64,000 nt of DNA from Knoellia subterranea KCTC 19937 (GTDB taxonomy: Bacteria; Actinomycetota; Actinomycetes; Actinomycetales; Dermatophilaceae): contig NZ_AVPK01000002.1 of NCBI RefSeq assembly GCF_000768685.1, positions 186,001 to 250,000 of the forward strand. Direction: 5' to 3'. The position numbers were made by a program, and so were the translations under genes. Shown one piece after another: positions 44,542-54,482 of this stretch. Within the stretch, counting starts at the first letter, position 1. Every line of letters begins with the position of its first letter. The notes beneath the pieces are model-generated. The model saw only the letters and a program-made list of their open reading frames with translations. It had not been told where the DNA came from and did no database searches.

Positions 44542-45036
44542 ATGACCTTTGTCACGATCCTTCTGTGGGCCGTTCAGGGCCTCGTCCTCCTGGTCGGGGT
44601 GTACTTCCTCTACCGGGTTGCCACGCACGGGCGCAGAGTCCGGGCCAGCGGCGCACCCGGTTTCGCTGCGGTCCAGCCGGGAGCCCTGTCGGGGACCTGG
44701 AACGCCGTGGTCACGGATGAGGGCAGCCACCCGAGCTTCTCGGGTCGGCGCGGCCACGTGCGCGTCGACAACGGCTGGATCGGGTTCCATGCCGATGGAT
44801 CACCTCAACCCACCTGGATCGTCCCGGCGAGCCAGGTCCGCGGGGGCCGCAACACGATGTTCGCCATGTCGGAGGTGTGGCTCGAGTCTGCGCAGACAGG
44901 GCGGATCAACCTCACGGTGAGTCACGAGCACATCAACGGGTTCGTGGACAACGACTTCAAGGACATGCGCGAGCGCCGATACGCCCACGAGTTCTTGCTG
45001 ATGCTCGGTCGTCACGGCGCCCACGTCGCCCCTTAG
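44542..45036 (+). CDS. Small membrane protein of unknown function
   Basis: The 164-residue protein has an N-terminal helix (about residues 5-27) and a soluble domain with a beta-rich pattern, GTWNAVVTDEG, HVRVDNGWIGFHADG and a C-terminal RRYAHEFLLML. I do not recognise the family. The single helix plus beta domain looks like a membrane-tethered PH-like fold, but that is a guess. It stands alone between the pdxS terminator and the convergent fdhD gene. Confidence 0.6.
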   Translation: MTFVTILLWAVQGLVLLVGVYFLYRVATHGRRVRASGAPGFAAVQPGALSGTWNAVVTDEGSHPSFSGRRGHVRVDNGWIGFHADGSPQPTWIVPASQVRGGRNTMFAMSEVWLESAQTGRINLTVSHEHINGFVDNDFKDMRERRYAHEFLLMLGRHGAHVAP

Positions 45037-45089
45037 CCATCACCACAGGTCGACTCTTCGCAGCCGGTCCCGGAAGCAGGGAAGGCGCG

Positions 45090-45920
45090 TCAGTGTGGGA
45101 TGCGGTGTGAGTGGGAGTAGACGCTCAGACGCCGACCGCGCGCGAAGGCCACCAGGGTCACCCCGAGGCGGTCGGCGGCCTCGATCGCCAGGCTGGACGG
45201 CGCGGAGACGCAGGCCAATACGGAGACGCCCGCGACCGCAGCCTTCTGGACGATCTCGAAGCTCGCCCGGCTCGACATGACCAGCAGCCCGCCGCGGGTG
45301 TCGACCTCGCCGACGAGTGCCGCACCAAGCACCTTGTCGGCGGCGTTGTGGCGGCCGATGTCCTCCCGAACGATCGCCAGCTTCACGGGGGAGTCCGGAC
45401 CAGTCGTCCCGGCCGGGGCCGGAGCCAGCCCCGCGGCGTGGGTGCCTCCCGTCTTGGCGAAAACCTGCTGGCGGGTTCGCAGCTCATCGAGGGCAGCCAC
45501 CACCGAGGCGGCTTCCCACACGACCTCCGGCGGTCGGTCGGACACGACGGACTCGACTGCCTCGACCGCGGTCGTTCCGCACAACCCGCACCCACCGAGT
45601 GTGGCGAGGTTGCGCGTACCGGTGGCCGCCGACGCGACGGAGCGGCCGGGAATGGTGAGGTTCAGGACGTTGAGCGTGTCGAGGTCGGAGCAGAAGACGG
45701 CCGACAGTACGTCCTCACGTTGAGCGATGACGCCTTCGGCGCGGAGCAGTCCGTGCGCCAGGTCGACGTCGGCACCCGGCGTCCGCATCGTCACCGTGAA
45801 GGTCTCGCCGTTGACGCGGATCTCGAGGGGTTCCTCGCCGGCGACCGTGTCGATCGAGCGGGTGGTCTCGCGGTCGAGGTCGATGCGGACGACCTTGTGC
45901 CGCGACGTGACGCGTCCCAT
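45090..45920 (-). CDS. fdhD: FdhD, sulfurtransferase for formate dehydrogenase maturation
   Basis: The 276-residue protein carries the CxxC sulfur-transfer motif in GGCGLCGTT, the GEEPLEIRVNG start and DIGRHNAADKVLG. FdhD passes sulfur from a cysteine desulfurase to the molybdenum cofactor of formate dehydrogenase-type enzymes. ATG 45920 overlaps the stop of the molybdopterin enzyme gene (TGATG), so the two are made together and FdhD most likely matures that enzyme. Confidence 0.94.
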   Translation of the reverse strand: MGRVTSRHKVVRIDLDRETTRSIDTVAGEEPLEIRVNGETFTVTMRTPGADVDLAHGLLRAEGVIAQREDVLSAVFCSDLDTLNVLNLTIPGRSVASAATGTRNLATLGGCGLCGTTAVEAVESVVSDRPPEVVWEAASVVAALDELRTRQQVFAKTGGTHAAGLAPAPAGTTGPDSPVKLAIVREDIGRHNAADKVLGAALVGEVDTRGGLLVMSSRASFEIVQKAAVAGVSVLACVSAPSSLAIEAADRLGVTLVAFARGRRLSVYSHSHRIPH

Positions 45921-48211
45921 CAGCGGGCCTCCAACCGCACGACGACCGACTTGGATGTCGGAGTGTTGCTGCCGCGAGCCGTCGAGTCGAGCGGCACAAG
46001 CACATTCGTCTCGGGGAAATAGGCCGCGGCGCAGCCCCGCGCCGTCGGGTAGGCCACGATCCGGAACTCCTCCGCGCGTCGCTCCGTGAGTGCGTCGTCG
46101 CCGTCGACGCCTCGCCACTCGGACACGATGTCGACGATCTGTCCGTCGGCGAGCCCGAGCTCGGAGACATCGGTCGGGTTGACGAAGACGACACGCCGCC
46201 CGGCCTTGATGCCCCGATAGTGGTCGTCGAGCCCATAGATCGTGGTGTTGTACTGATCGTGGCTGCGGACGGTCTGGAGCAGCAGGCGCCCCGGAGGGCA
46301 CGACGGGTACGCGAGCGGGTGGACGGTGAAGCGGGCACGTCCGCCCTCCACGGTGAAGGTCCGTTCGCGCGGTGGCAAGGGGAGCTGGAACCCGCCGCGG
46401 TCCTGGATCCGCTCCTCGAACCGCTCGAACCCGGGGACGACACGTGCGATGTGTTGCCGGATGACGCGGTAGTCGCCGCGCAGGCCCGCCCAGTCGACGG
46501 ACGACCCGGGGAGGGCCCGACGAGCCAGCTCACACACGATGGCGACCTCACTGAGCAACGTGTCGCTCGCCGGTGCGAGCCGCCCGCGAGACGCGTGCAC
46601 CATGGCCATGGAGTCCTCGACCGTCACGACCTGTTCGCCGGTGAGTTGTACGTCGCGCTCCGTGCGACCGAGCGTCGGCAGGATGAGGGCCTCGCGACCG
46701 GTGACAGTGTGCGACCGGTTGAGCTTCGTCGACACATGGCAGGTCAGACCGACGCGCTCGAGAGCGGCTTCGGTGACGTCACTGTCGGACATGGCGCGCA
46801 CGAAGTTGCCACCCATGGCGAAGAACACGCGCCCGCGGCCGTCGCGCATGGACCGGACTGCCTCGACCGCGTCGACGCCGTGTTCGCGTGGTGACTCGAT
46901 CGAGAACTCCGCATCGAGGGCGTCGAGGAACGCAGCCGAGGGCCTCTCGAAGATGCCCATGGTCCGATCGCCCTGCACGTTGGAGTGGCCACGAACCGGG
47001 CACACGCCCGCACCCTCACGCCCGATGTGGCCGCCGAGGAGGAGCACGTTGACCATCTCCTGGATCGTGGCCACGGCATGCCGGTGCTGGGTGATGCCCA
47101 TCGCCCAACAGACGATGACCGACCCGGCCGTGGCGACCTCGTCGGCCAGTCCGCGAATCTCCTGCTCGGTGAGCCCCGTCGCGAGCAGCGTTGTCTCCCA
47201 GTCGATCTCGCGCCGCGCCTCGGCATAGGCATCAAAACCCGTCGTATGCCGGTCGATGAAGTCCCGATCCACCGTACCTCGGGCGAGGAGCAGGTGTCCG
47301 ACCGCCTGGAAGAGCGCCTGGTCCCCGCCGAGGCGCACCCCGAGGTGACGGTCGGCCAGCGGAGTCCCACGGCCCACGACGCCACGGACCGTCTGCGGAT
47401 TGCGGAAGGTCATGAGCCCGGCCTCGGGCAGCGGATTCACGGAGATGACGCGAGCGCCGTTGTCCTTCGCGGCTTCCAGGGTCGACAGCATGCGGGGGTG
47501 GTTGGTGCCGGGGTTCTGTCCGACGACGAGCACGAGGTCGGCGGCGACGAGGTCGTCGATGGTCACGGTCCCCTTGCCGATGCCGATCGTCTCCATGAGC
47601 GCCGTGCCGCTCGACTCGTGGCACATGTTGGAGCAGTCGGGCAGGTTGTTGGTGCCGAACTCGCGCACGAACAATTGATAGGCGAACGCTGCCTCGTTGC
47701 TCGTGCGTCCGGACGTATAGAAGATCGCCTCGTCGGGCGAGTCCAGTTCGCGCAGGTGCCGGGCCACGATGTCGAGCGCGCGCTCCCACGTCACGGGTTC
47801 GTAGTGCGAAGCCCCCTCGGGCTTGTGCATCGGAGTCGTCAGCCGACCCTGGCGGCCGAGCCAGTGGTCGGACTTCTCGCGCAGCGACGCGATCGAGTGC
47901 TCCGCGAAGAACGCGGGCTCCACGCGTCGCTTCGTCGCCTCCTCTGCCACGGCCTTGGCGCCGTTCTCGCAGAACTCGGCCCGGTGAGAGTGCGCCGGAT
48001 CGGGCCACGCGCAGCCCGGACAGTCGAACCCCTTGTCCTGGTTGACCCGCAGCAGGGTGCGCGCTGTCCGTACGACGCCCATCTGCTCGACCGACATCCG
48101 CATCGAGCGCACAACTGCGGGCACGCCTGCGGCAGACGTCTTCGGCGAACCCACTTCGAGGTGGGCGTCGCCCTGGTCATCGAGTACGTCTTTGCGTGCC
48201 ATCGGTGCCAT
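45920..48211 (-). CDS. FdhF/YdeP-type molybdopterin oxidoreductase
   Basis: The 763-residue protein belongs to the YdeP-like branch of the formate dehydrogenase alpha family. The N-terminal Cys cluster (CPGCAWPDP, then FCENG) binds an Fe-S centre; molybdopterin motifs include TSGRTSNEAAF, CSNMCHESSG and GQNPGTNHPRML, and the C-terminal dinucleotide domain ends at the stop. The Cys in MCHESSG sits where formate dehydrogenases have Cys or Sec. Members of this branch act in acid resistance in E. coli, and the substrate is not certain. fdhD follows with overlap and kynU precedes by 10 bases. Confidence 0.9.
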   Translation of the reverse strand: MAPMARKDVLDDQGDAHLEVGSPKTSAAGVPAVVRSMRMSVEQMGVVRTARTLLRVNQDKGFDCPGCAWPDPAHSHRAEFCENGAKAVAEEATKRRVEPAFFAEHSIASLREKSDHWLGRQGRLTTPMHKPEGASHYEPVTWERALDIVARHLRELDSPDEAIFYTSGRTSNEAAFAYQLFVREFGTNNLPDCSNMCHESSGTALMETIGIGKGTVTIDDLVAADLVLVVGQNPGTNHPRMLSTLEAAKDNGARVISVNPLPEAGLMTFRNPQTVRGVVGRGTPLADRHLGVRLGGDQALFQAVGHLLLARGTVDRDFIDRHTTGFDAYAEARREIDWETTLLATGLTEQEIRGLADEVATAGSVIVCWAMGITQHRHAVATIQEMVNVLLLGGHIGREGAGVCPVRGHSNVQGDRTMGIFERPSAAFLDALDAEFSIESPREHGVDAVEAVRSMRDGRGRVFFAMGGNFVRAMSDSDVTEAALERVGLTCHVSTKLNRSHTVTGREALILPTLGRTERDVQLTGEQVVTVEDSMAMVHASRGRLAPASDTLLSEVAIVCELARRALPGSSVDWAGLRGDYRVIRQHIARVVPGFERFEERIQDRGGFQLPLPPRERTFTVEGGRARFTVHPLAYPSCPPGRLLLQTVRSHDQYNTTIYGLDDHYRGIKAGRRVVFVNPTDVSELGLADGQIVDIVSEWRGVDGDDALTERRAEEFRIVAYPTARGCAAAYFPETNVLVPLDSTARGSNTPTSKSVVVRLEAR

Positions 48212-48221
48212 TGTCTCCCGG

Positions 48222-49466
48222 TCAGGTCACGGTTGCGCGCGAGCGAAACTCCTCGCGCTCGAACTCCCGCCCGGTGATGACGTCCCGGACGTGCACGGCG
48301 GCCGCCAGCACGTCCTCGTGCGAGAGGTAGAGCGGCGCGAATCCCAGCCGCACGATGTCCGGCTCGCGGAAGTCCCCGATGACTCCGCGTGCGATGAGCG
48401 CCTGCACGACGGCATACGCGTCGGGGTGCCGGAGGCTCACCTGCGAGCCGCGCCGATCGTCACGAGGCGTGACGACCGGAAGGTCGATGCCGAGTCCGTC
48501 GAGGCACTCGACGAAGAATCCGGTCAGCGAGAGCGAACGACGCCTCACGTCCGAGACAGACAATCCGTCGTATGCCGTGAGCGCGCCTTCCAGCGCAGCG
48601 ATCCCGAGCACCGGGGGAGTTCCCACACGGGCCCGGGTGATGCCCTCGGCAGGAACATGGTCGGGCGACATGGCGAAAGGGGTGGCGTGCCCGTTCCAGC
48701 CGAGGATCGGGTTGGTGAACTCCGAGAGGTGCTCCGGCGCGACGTAGAGGAAGGCCGGCGCACCCGGCCCACCACTCAAGTACTTGTAGCCACACCCCAC
48801 CGCGAAGTCCGCTCCACCGTCGGCGAGACCCACCTCGACGACACCGGCGGAGTGGCACAGGTCCCAGCACGCCAGGGCGCCAGCATCGTGGGCCGCTGCC
48901 GTGATGGCAGCGAGGTCCCAGAGCTCGCCGGTGCGGTAGTCGACGTGCGAATAGGCAGCGAGCGCAACGTCATTGGATCCCTGGAGTCGCGTGACGGCCT
49001 CGCCCGGGGACACGAGTTCAAGGGTGAGTCCAAGCTGCTCGCACACGCCCCGGGTCACGTGGACGTCGGTGGGGAAGGAGTCGGGGTCGGTGAGGACGAC
49101 ACGACGGTTGGGGCGCAGGCGAGCGGCCGCGTGGACGGCCTTGTAGAGGCTCACCGTCGTCGAGTCACCTACGACCACCGAGCCACCAGGTGCGCCGAGG
49201 AGTGCCGCGATCCGATCACCGACGCGCTCCGGCGCGGTCCACCAGGCCGACTCGTTCCACGCCCGGATGAGCTGCTTGCCCCATTGCCGTTCGACAGCGT
49301 CGCGCGTCGCTTCCCGAGCAGCGACCGAGAGAGCTCCGAGGGAGTTGCCGTCCAGATAGATGACGCCGTCGGGGAGCTCGAAAGCGTCTCGGCGATCGGT
49401 GCCGGCGTGCTCCGCGTCGAGGTTCTGGGCTCGCCGAGTCAGCTCGGTCAGGGCGTCGTCGCTCAT
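48222..49466 (-). CDS. kynU: Kynureninase
   Basis: The 414-residue PLP enzyme of the fold-type I class shows VIYLDGNSLGAL near the N-terminus, CWDLCHSAGVV, the PLP lysine in GCGYKYLSGGPGAPAF, and the FTNPILGWNGHATPF loop typical of kynureninase. It splits kynurenine to anthranilate and alanine. Tryptophan dioxygenase and kynurenine formamidase are not in the window. ATG 49466 is preferred over 49478. It sits between a GNAT gene (13-base gap) and the ydeP-like gene (10-base gap), so all four may share one mRNA. Confidence 0.92.
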   Translation of the reverse strand: MSDDALTELTRRAQNLDAEHAGTDRRDAFELPDGVIYLDGNSLGALSVAAREATRDAVERQWGKQLIRAWNESAWWTAPERVGDRIAALLGAPGGSVVVGDSTTVSLYKAVHAAARLRPNRRVVLTDPDSFPTDVHVTRGVCEQLGLTLELVSPGEAVTRLQGSNDVALAAYSHVDYRTGELWDLAAITAAAHDAGALACWDLCHSAGVVEVGLADGGADFAVGCGYKYLSGGPGAPAFLYVAPEHLSEFTNPILGWNGHATPFAMSPDHVPAEGITRARVGTPPVLGIAALEGALTAYDGLSVSDVRRRSLSLTGFFVECLDGLGIDLPVVTPRDDRRGSQVSLRHPDAYAVVQALIARGVIGDFREPDIVRLGFAPLYLSHEDVLAAAVHVRDVITGREFEREEFRSRATVT

Positions 49467-49479
49467 GCAGTGAAGCATG

Positions 49480-50013
49480 TCACTTGCGGTCAGGTGCGGT
49501 CCTGCCGGGGAGAACCATGAACGCGACGTCGGGTTGGCCGTCGGGGAGCCAGGCCGGGCGGGCATGGCCCACGGTCGTCCAGCCTCGGCGCCGATAGAAC
49601 CGGCCGGCGCGCGTGTCCTCGCCGACGACGTCGAGCACGGGCTCACGCCCCAACGCGCGAATCTCCGCGACGGCCCGGTCGAGGAGGGCGCCGCCGACAC
49701 CGGTGCCGCCCTGGTCGAGGCCCACGAAGAGGATCGACACCTCGCCGAGCTCCGAGCCGGGCCGACCCAGCACCTCTGACCAGGTTGCCGACATCCAGTT
49801 CGTGGCGACGTCGGTCGCGGCCACATGACCAACGATCGAACCCTCGGCGACGGCCACCCAGGCGCCGAGTTCACCCGGGCGCACGATGAACTCCTCGACC
49901 GGGAAGGGGAGTGGCCAGCGGTGGGGGTAGCCCGACGAAGGTGCCTGGGCCGAGAGCACCTCGACGAGTTCGGGGAGGTCGTCGGGTCGGCGTTCGCGGA
50001 TCGTCAGGGACAC
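49480..50013 (-). CDS. GNAT-family N-acetyltransferase
   Basis: The 177-residue protein is a single GNAT domain: [13 protein letters not shown] at the start, [25 protein letters not shown] with the GGTGVG acetyl-CoA loop, and [11 protein letters not shown]. The start is GTG 50013. It is the first gene of the minus-strand GNAT-kynU-ydeP-fdhD block and diverges from pdxT across 80 bases. The substrate is unknown. Confidence 0.84.
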   Translation of the reverse strand: MSLTIRERRPDDLPELVEVLSAQAPSSGYPHRWPLPFPVEEFIVRPGELGAWVAVAEGSIVGHVAATDVATNWMSATWSEVLGRPGSELGEVSILFVGLDQGGTGVGGALLDRAVAEIRALGREPVLDVVGEDTRAGRFYRRRGWTTVGHARPAWLPDGQPDVAFMVLPGRTAPDRK

Positions 50014-50093
50014 GACCGCACCGTATGCCGCGTGCCCGCCTCCCGCTGCGGGCGGGCCCAGCAGTGTCCAGCGAGCGACGTAGCATTCCGGGC

Positions 50094-50696
50094 GTGACCC
50101 TGCAGCCCACCATCGGAGTCCTCGCCGTCCAGGGCGACGTCCGCGAACACGTGCGCGCCCTCGAGTCGGCCGGAGCCAGGGCTGTCGCTGTGCGCCGCCC
50201 CAGTGAGGTGGAGGCGATCGACGGGCTCGTCATCCCCGGTGGGGAGTCGACCACGATGGACAAGCTGTGCCGGATCTTCGATCTGCGCGACCCGCTCGTG
50301 GCGCGGCTCCGGGCCGGCATGCCGGCCTACGGGTCCTGCGCCGGAATGATCATGCTCGCCGACCGCATCCTCGATGGACACCGCGACCAACAGACACTCG
50401 GAGGCCTCGACATCACGGTGCGGCGCAACGCGTTCGGGCGCCAGGTCGACTCCTTCGAGGACGACCTGCGGATCCGTGAGCTCGGCCCCGAGCCGGTGCG
50501 TGCCGTCTTCATCCGTGCGCCGTGGGTCGAGGAGACCGGCGACGACGTGCACGTCCTGGCGAGTGTCCACGTCGGGGGAGCGGACCACCCGGTCGCCGTC
50601 CGCCAGGGGGACATCGTCGCCACGAGCTTCCACCCCGAGGTCACCGGCGACCACCGGTTCCACCAGTACTTCGTCGACGTGGTCCGCCAGCGCTGA
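50094..50696 (+). CDS. pdxT: Pyridoxal 5'-phosphate synthase glutaminase subunit PdxT
   Basis: The 200-residue class I-type glutaminase has [22 protein letters not shown], the nucleophile in YGSCAGMI, and the His-Glu pair in SFHPE. It delivers ammonia to PdxS. GTG 50094 follows TAGCAT (50081-50086) by 13 bases, so it has its own leaderless promoter, which fits its separation from pdxS. yebC and ruvCAB follow, the usual actinobacterial order. Confidence 0.95.
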   Translation: MTLQPTIGVLAVQGDVREHVRALESAGARAVAVRRPSEVEAIDGLVIPGGESTTMDKLCRIFDLRDPLVARLRAGMPAYGSCAGMIMLADRILDGHRDQQTLGGLDITVRRNAFGRQVDSFEDDLRIRELGPEPVRAVFIRAPWVEETGDDVHVLASVHVGGADHPVAVRQGDIVATSFHPEVTGDHRFHQYFVDVVRQR

Positions 50697-50715
50697 GCTT
50701 CACTGCGGAACGGGG

Positions 50716-50728
50716 GCGGACGGCATAC
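50716..50728 (+). repeat. Extended copy of the dispersed GTATGCCG element (pdxT-yebC gap)
   Basis: GCGGACGGCATAC, exact 13-mer match to five other sites, 20 bases after the pdxT stop. No hairpin partner is present. Confidence 0.85.
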
Positions 50729-50779
50729 GCCTTAGGATCGACGACGAGCACCTGACGATCGACAGCACGAGGAGACACC

Positions 50780-51538
50780 TTGTCCGGCCACTCCAAATGG
50801 GCGACCACGAAGCACAAGAAGGCCGCCATCGACGCCAAGCGCGGCAAGCTCTTCGCCAAGCTGATCAAGAACATCGAGGTCGCGGCGCGCACCGGGGGCG
50901 GGGACCCGACGGGCAACCCGACGCTCTACGACGCCATCCAGAAGGCCAAGAAGAGCTCGGTCCCCAACAACAACATCGACAACGCCGTCAAGCGTGGTTC
51001 GGGTGCGACGGCCGGTGGCGCCGACTGGGAGACCATCACCTATGAGGGCTACGCGCCCGGTGGTGTCGCGATCCTTATCGAGTGCCTCACCGACAACCGC
51101 AACCGCGCCGCGGCAGAGGTTCGCACGGCGCTGACACGAAACGGTGGCCAGCTCGGTGACCCGGGTTCGGTCGCCTATGTCTTCGACCGCAAGGGCGTCG
51201 TCGTCGTCCCCAAGGGTGACAAGTCTGAAGACGACATTCTCGAGATCGTCCTCGACGCCGGCGCCGACGAGGTCAACGACCTCGGCGAGTCCTTCGAGAT
51301 CATCTCCGAGGCGACCGACTTCGTCGCCGTGCGCAAGGCCGTTCAGGACGCCGGCATCGACTACGACTCCGCCGAGGCGTCGTGGGTGCCCAACCTCCAG
51401 GTCCCGCTCGACCTTGAGGGCGCCAAGAAGATGATCCGCGTCATCGAGGCGCTCGAGGACTCCGACGACGTCCAGGACGTCTTCGCCAACGGCGACATCC
51501 CCGACGACGTCCTGGCCCAGCTCGACGCCGAGGACTGA
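50780..51538 (+). CDS. yebC: YebC/PmpR-family translation or transcription regulator
   Basis: The 252-residue protein has the full YebC pattern: [20 protein letters not shown] at the start, [12 protein letters not shown], and [22 protein letters not shown] spread over three domains. Members were described as transcription factors and more recently as helping ribosomes at proline stretches. The start is TTG 50780, supported by the Shine-Dalgarno AGGAGA eight bases upstream and by the invariant SGHSKW. Confidence 0.95.
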   Translation: MSGHSKWATTKHKKAAIDAKRGKLFAKLIKNIEVAARTGGGDPTGNPTLYDAIQKAKKSSVPNNNIDNAVKRGSGATAGGADWETITYEGYAPGGVAILIECLTDNRNRAAAEVRTALTRNGGQLGDPGSVAYVFDRKGVVVVPKGDKSEDDILEIVLDAGADEVNDLGESFEIISEATDFVAVRKAVQDAGIDYDSAEASWVPNLQVPLDLEGAKKMIRVIEALEDSDDVQDVFANGDIPDDVLAQLDAED

Positions 51539-51660
51539 CTCGGAAGACGGACTCTGCGGCTGAACGCCGCTGAGCGCCTGCGTGTTGCTGCGCGCCGCCT
51601 CCCACCATGCTGTGTAGCGTGGCACCGAACACCTGTTCGGTCTCGTGGAAGGCGGCGCGC

Positions 51661-52173
51661 GTGCGCGTTCTCGGCATGGATCCCGGTCTCACCCGGTGCG
51701 GCCTCGGGGTCGTCGACGGGCGAGCCGGTCGCGCATCGATGGTCGCCGTCGGCGTCGTCCGCACCCCTTCGGACGCCGAGGCGTCGCAGCGGCTCATCTT
51801 CCTCGAGCGCGAGTTCGAGGGTTGGCTGCGCAAGTTCACGCCCGACGTCGTGGCCGTCGAACGGGTCTTCGCCGACACCAACGTCACCCAGGTCATGAAC
51901 ACCGCCCACGCCACGGCGATCGCGCTCCTCACGGCCGGCAAACGCGGCATACCCGTCGTCTTCCACACGCCGACCGAGGTCAAGGCGTCGGTCACCGGAA
52001 CGGGCCGCGCCGACAAGGCGCAGGTGACCGCGATGGTGACCCGCATCCTCAAGCTCGACTCGCCGCCGAAGCCCGCGGACGCCGCCGATGCCCTCGCCCT
52101 GGCCATCTGCCATCTCTGGCGCGGTGCGGCAACGGCCAGGCTCGACGCCCTCGCGAAGGCAGGTGCCCGATGA
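51661..52173 (+). CDS. ruvC: Holliday junction resolvase RuvC
   Basis: The 170-residue nuclease begins [15 protein letters not shown], with the first catalytic Asp at residue 7; the second acidic residue lies in VAVERVF, and the pair in DAADALA ends the active site. It cleaves Holliday junctions with RuvAB. GTG 51661 follows GGAAGGCGG. A TAGCGT (51615-51620) would give a leader of about 33 bases. Its stop overlaps ruvA (ATGA). Confidence 0.95.
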   Translation: MRVLGMDPGLTRCGLGVVDGRAGRASMVAVGVVRTPSDAEASQRLIFLEREFEGWLRKFTPDVVAVERVFADTNVTQVMNTAHATAIALLTAGKRGIPVVFHTPTEVKASVTGTGRADKAQVTAMVTRILKLDSPPKPADAADALALAICHLWRGAATARLDALAKAGAR

Positions 52174-52775
52174 TCGCGTCACTCACTGGTCGCGTCGGAC
52201 ACGTCGGGCTCGACCGCCTCGTCATCGAGGTCGGCGGCGTCGGCATGCTCGTCCACACGACACCGCGCACGGCGGCTGAGCTGCGGACCGGTCAGGAGGC
52301 CAGTGTCGCCACGACTCTCGTCGTGCGGGAGGACTCGCTGACCCTCTTCGGATTCGGGTCGGTAGCCGAGCGAGACATGTTCGAGACGGTGCAGACCGTC
52401 TCGGGCGTGGGGCCGCGACTCGCACTCGCGATGCTGTCGGTGCTCACTCCCGACGAGGTGAGTGCGGCGCTGCGCGGCGGAGACCTCGCGACCCTGACCA
52501 AGATTCCCGGTGTGGGCAAGAAGAGCGCCGAACGCCTCGTTCTCGAGCTCAAGGACAAGGTGGGTATGCCGTCCGCCCCCCAAGGTGCCTCCGCCACCTC
52601 TGCGGCCGCGCCCTCGGGAGACGTCCGTCGCGACCAGGTCGCCGAGGCGCTCGTCGGACTCGGCTGGTCGGCCAAGCAGGCCGGTGACGCCGTCGCAGTG
52701 GTGTCGAAGTCGGCCGATCCGGATGCCTCGGTTGCGGCGCTGCTGCGCATGGCCCTGCGAGAGCTCGGCCGATGA
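52170..52775 (+). CDS. ruvA: Holliday junction branch-migration protein RuvA
   Basis: The 201-residue protein has the OB fold ([18 protein letters not shown]), two helix-hairpin-helix motifs ([13 protein letters not shown] and [16 protein letters not shown]) and the C-terminal RuvB-binding domain after an Ala/Ser linker near residue 140. It binds four-way junctions and recruits RuvB. It overlaps ruvC and ruvB by ATGA on both sides. Confidence 0.96.
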   Translation: MIASLTGRVGHVGLDRLVIEVGGVGMLVHTTPRTAAELRTGQEASVATTLVVREDSLTLFGFGSVAERDMFETVQTVSGVGPRLALAMLSVLTPDEVSAALRGGDLATLTKIPGVGKKSAERLVLELKDKVGMPSAPQGASATSAAAPSGDVRRDQVAEALVGLGWSAKQAGDAVAVVSKSADPDASVAALLRMALRELGR

Positions 52776-53959
52776 GTCCGTCACCGATGCGTCCGACGGA
52801 TACGAGCGAGGACGATGCCGGCGGCTCGGTGCGGGGCTTCCGCTCCGACATCGTCGAGGTCGACGGGTTCGACGATCGCGCCGAGGACGGTTCGCTCGAC
52901 GCGACGGCACGCATCGTCGACGCCGGTGCCGACAGTGACGACGAGCGCGTGGTCGAGGCCGCCCTGCGTCCCAAGCGACTCTCCGAGTTCCCCGGTCAGG
53001 CGCGGGTGCGCGACCAGCTGTCGTTGGTTCTCGAGGCTGCTCGTCGACGGGGGAGCGTGCCCGACCACATCCTGCTCTCGGGTCCGCCCGGCCTCGGCAA
53101 GACAACGCTGGCCCTCATCGTTGCGGCGGAGCTCGAGCGCCCGATCCGGATCACCTCGGGTCCCGCCATTCAGCACGCGGGCGACCTCGCCGCAGTGCTG
53201 TCATCCCTCGACGAGGGCGAGGTGCTCTTCCTCGACGAGATCCACCGCATGTCGCGTTCGGCCGAGGAGATGCTCTATCTCGCGATGGAGGACTTCCGGG
53301 TCGACGTGATCGTGGGCAAGGGTCCGGGTGCGACGGCCATCCCGCTCGAGTTGCCGCCGTTCACCGTCGTCGGCGCCACGACGCGATCGGGTCTGCTCCC
53401 GGCGCCATTGCGGGACCGGTTCGGATTCACCGGACATCTCGACTACTACGACGCGGCCGACCTCACGACCATCCTGCGGCGCTCGGCCGGGCTGCTCGGC
53501 GTCGATGCCGACGAGAACGGCATCGCCGAGATCGCCGGTCGCTCGCGTGGCACGCCTCGCATCGCCAACCGCCTCCTTCGCCGGGTGCGCGACTGGGCGC
53601 AGGTGCACGGGTCCGGTCGCGTCGACCTCGAGGCGGCACACGAGGCCCTCGGCCTGTTCGATGTCGACGACGCCGGCCTCGACCGACTCGACCGGGCCGT
53701 GCTCGACGCCCTGTGCCGTCGCTTTGGTGGGGGACCAGTCGGACTGTCGACGCTCGCGATCGCCGTGGGGGAGGAGTCGGACACCGTCGAGACGGTGGCC
53801 GAGCCCTATCTCGTCCGCGAGGGGTTCATGGTGCGGACGCCGCGAGGCCGGGCCGCATCACCTCGGGCCTGGTCACACCTCGGTCTCACCCCGCCCAAGG
53901 AGTTCGCGACCCAGGACGCACTGCCCCTGGACGACAGCGTGGGCCGGCTCGGCGGGTGA
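52772..53959 (+). CDS. ruvB: Holliday junction branch-migration ATPase RuvB
   Basis: The 395-residue AAA+ ATPase has Walker [10 protein letters not shown], Walker [10 protein letters not shown], the sensor ATTRSG and the C-terminal winged helix domain. An N-terminal extension of about 65 residues, rich in Asp/Glu, precedes the conserved [12 protein letters not shown]. The start could also be ATG 52787, which would shorten this tail. It drives branch migration with RuvA and closes the ruvCAB operon. Confidence 0.96.
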   Translation: MSPSPMRPTDTSEDDAGGSVRGFRSDIVEVDGFDDRAEDGSLDATARIVDAGADSDDERVVEAALRPKRLSEFPGQARVRDQLSLVLEAARRRGSVPDHILLSGPPGLGKTTLALIVAAELERPIRITSGPAIQHAGDLAAVLSSLDEGEVLFLDEIHRMSRSAEEMLYLAMEDFRVDVIVGKGPGATAIPLELPPFTVVGATTRSGLLPAPLRDRFGFTGHLDYYDAADLTTILRRSAGLLGVDADENGIAEIAGRSRGTPRIANRLLRRVRDWAQVHGSGRVDLEAAHEALGLFDVDDAGLDRLDRAVLDALCRRFGGGPVGLSTLAIAVGEESDTVETVAEPYLVREGFMVRTPRGRAASPRAWSHLGLTPPKEFATQDALPLDDSVGRLGG

Positions 53960-54036
53960 CGGAGGCGCCCCACGGCACGGTTGCATCACGATCCGGCATC
54001 GTCTGAGCGCCGGGCACGTGGGGCGGGTGTGGTGCG

Positions 54037-54066
54037 TTGGTCGTGGGTGTGACCGTCACCTATGCT
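54037..54066 (+). promoter_or_regulatory. Candidate promoter of the yajC-secDF operon
   Basis: TTGGTC (54037-54042) and TATGCT (54061-54066) are 18 bases apart. The transcript would start near 54073 and run about 80 bases to the yajC ATG. The 192-base gap after ruvB otherwise holds an inverted pair CGCCCCACG/CGTGGGGCG (53966 and 54017). Confidence 0.5.
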
Positions 54067-54070
54067 GACT

Positions 54071-54098
54071 CGACGGCCCGGCGTCGACCGGGCCGTCG
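54071..54098 (+). promoter_or_regulatory. Stable hairpin in the yajC leader
   Basis: CGACGGCCCGG (54071-54081) pairs exactly with CCGGGCCGTCG (54088-54098) around six bases, at the expected 5' end of the transcript. It could stabilise the message or act as a weak attenuator. Confidence 0.55.
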
Positions 54099-54151
54099 AC
54101 GTGCCCAGCAGTGTGGCGGGCGCGCTCTGATCCAGACTCGAAGGACTCTTC

Positions 54152-54481
54152 ATGAATTCCGGTGCCGGTGTCGGCAACCTCCTCGTGCTTGCCCTGCCCC
54201 TTCTGCTGCTGGCGTTCCTCATGTTCAGCCAGCGCAAGCGCGGTCGGCAGATCCAGGAGTTCCAGTCCGCTCTGTCGGTCGGCGACAAGGTCGTGCTGAC
54301 CTCGGGTCTCTACGGCACCATCACGGCGCTGGACGACGTCGTGGCCACCCTCGAGATCGCGCCCGGCGTGCAGGTGCGAGTCGACCGTCGTGCGGTCGGT
54401 CTCACCCAGCCCGGTGCCACCGCCACGGACGCCACTGGCACCGTGAGCCCAGGTTCCGACACCACGCCCGAGGGCAACTGA
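54152..54481 (+). CDS. yajC: Preprotein translocase subunit YajC
   Basis: The 109-residue protein has one N-terminal helix (about residues 8-25) followed by the YajC core SVGDKVVLTSGLYGTI and IAPGVQVRVDRRAV, then a Thr/Gly tail. YajC joins SecDF in the accessory Sec complex. It begins the yajC-secD-secF operon with one base between its stop and secD. Confidence 0.93.
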   Translation: MNSGAGVGNLLVLALPLLLLAFLMFSQRKRGRQIQEFQSALSVGDKVVLTSGLYGTITALDDVVATLEIAPGVQVRVDRRAVGLTQPGATATDATGTVSPGSDTTPEGN

Positions 54482-54482
54482 C

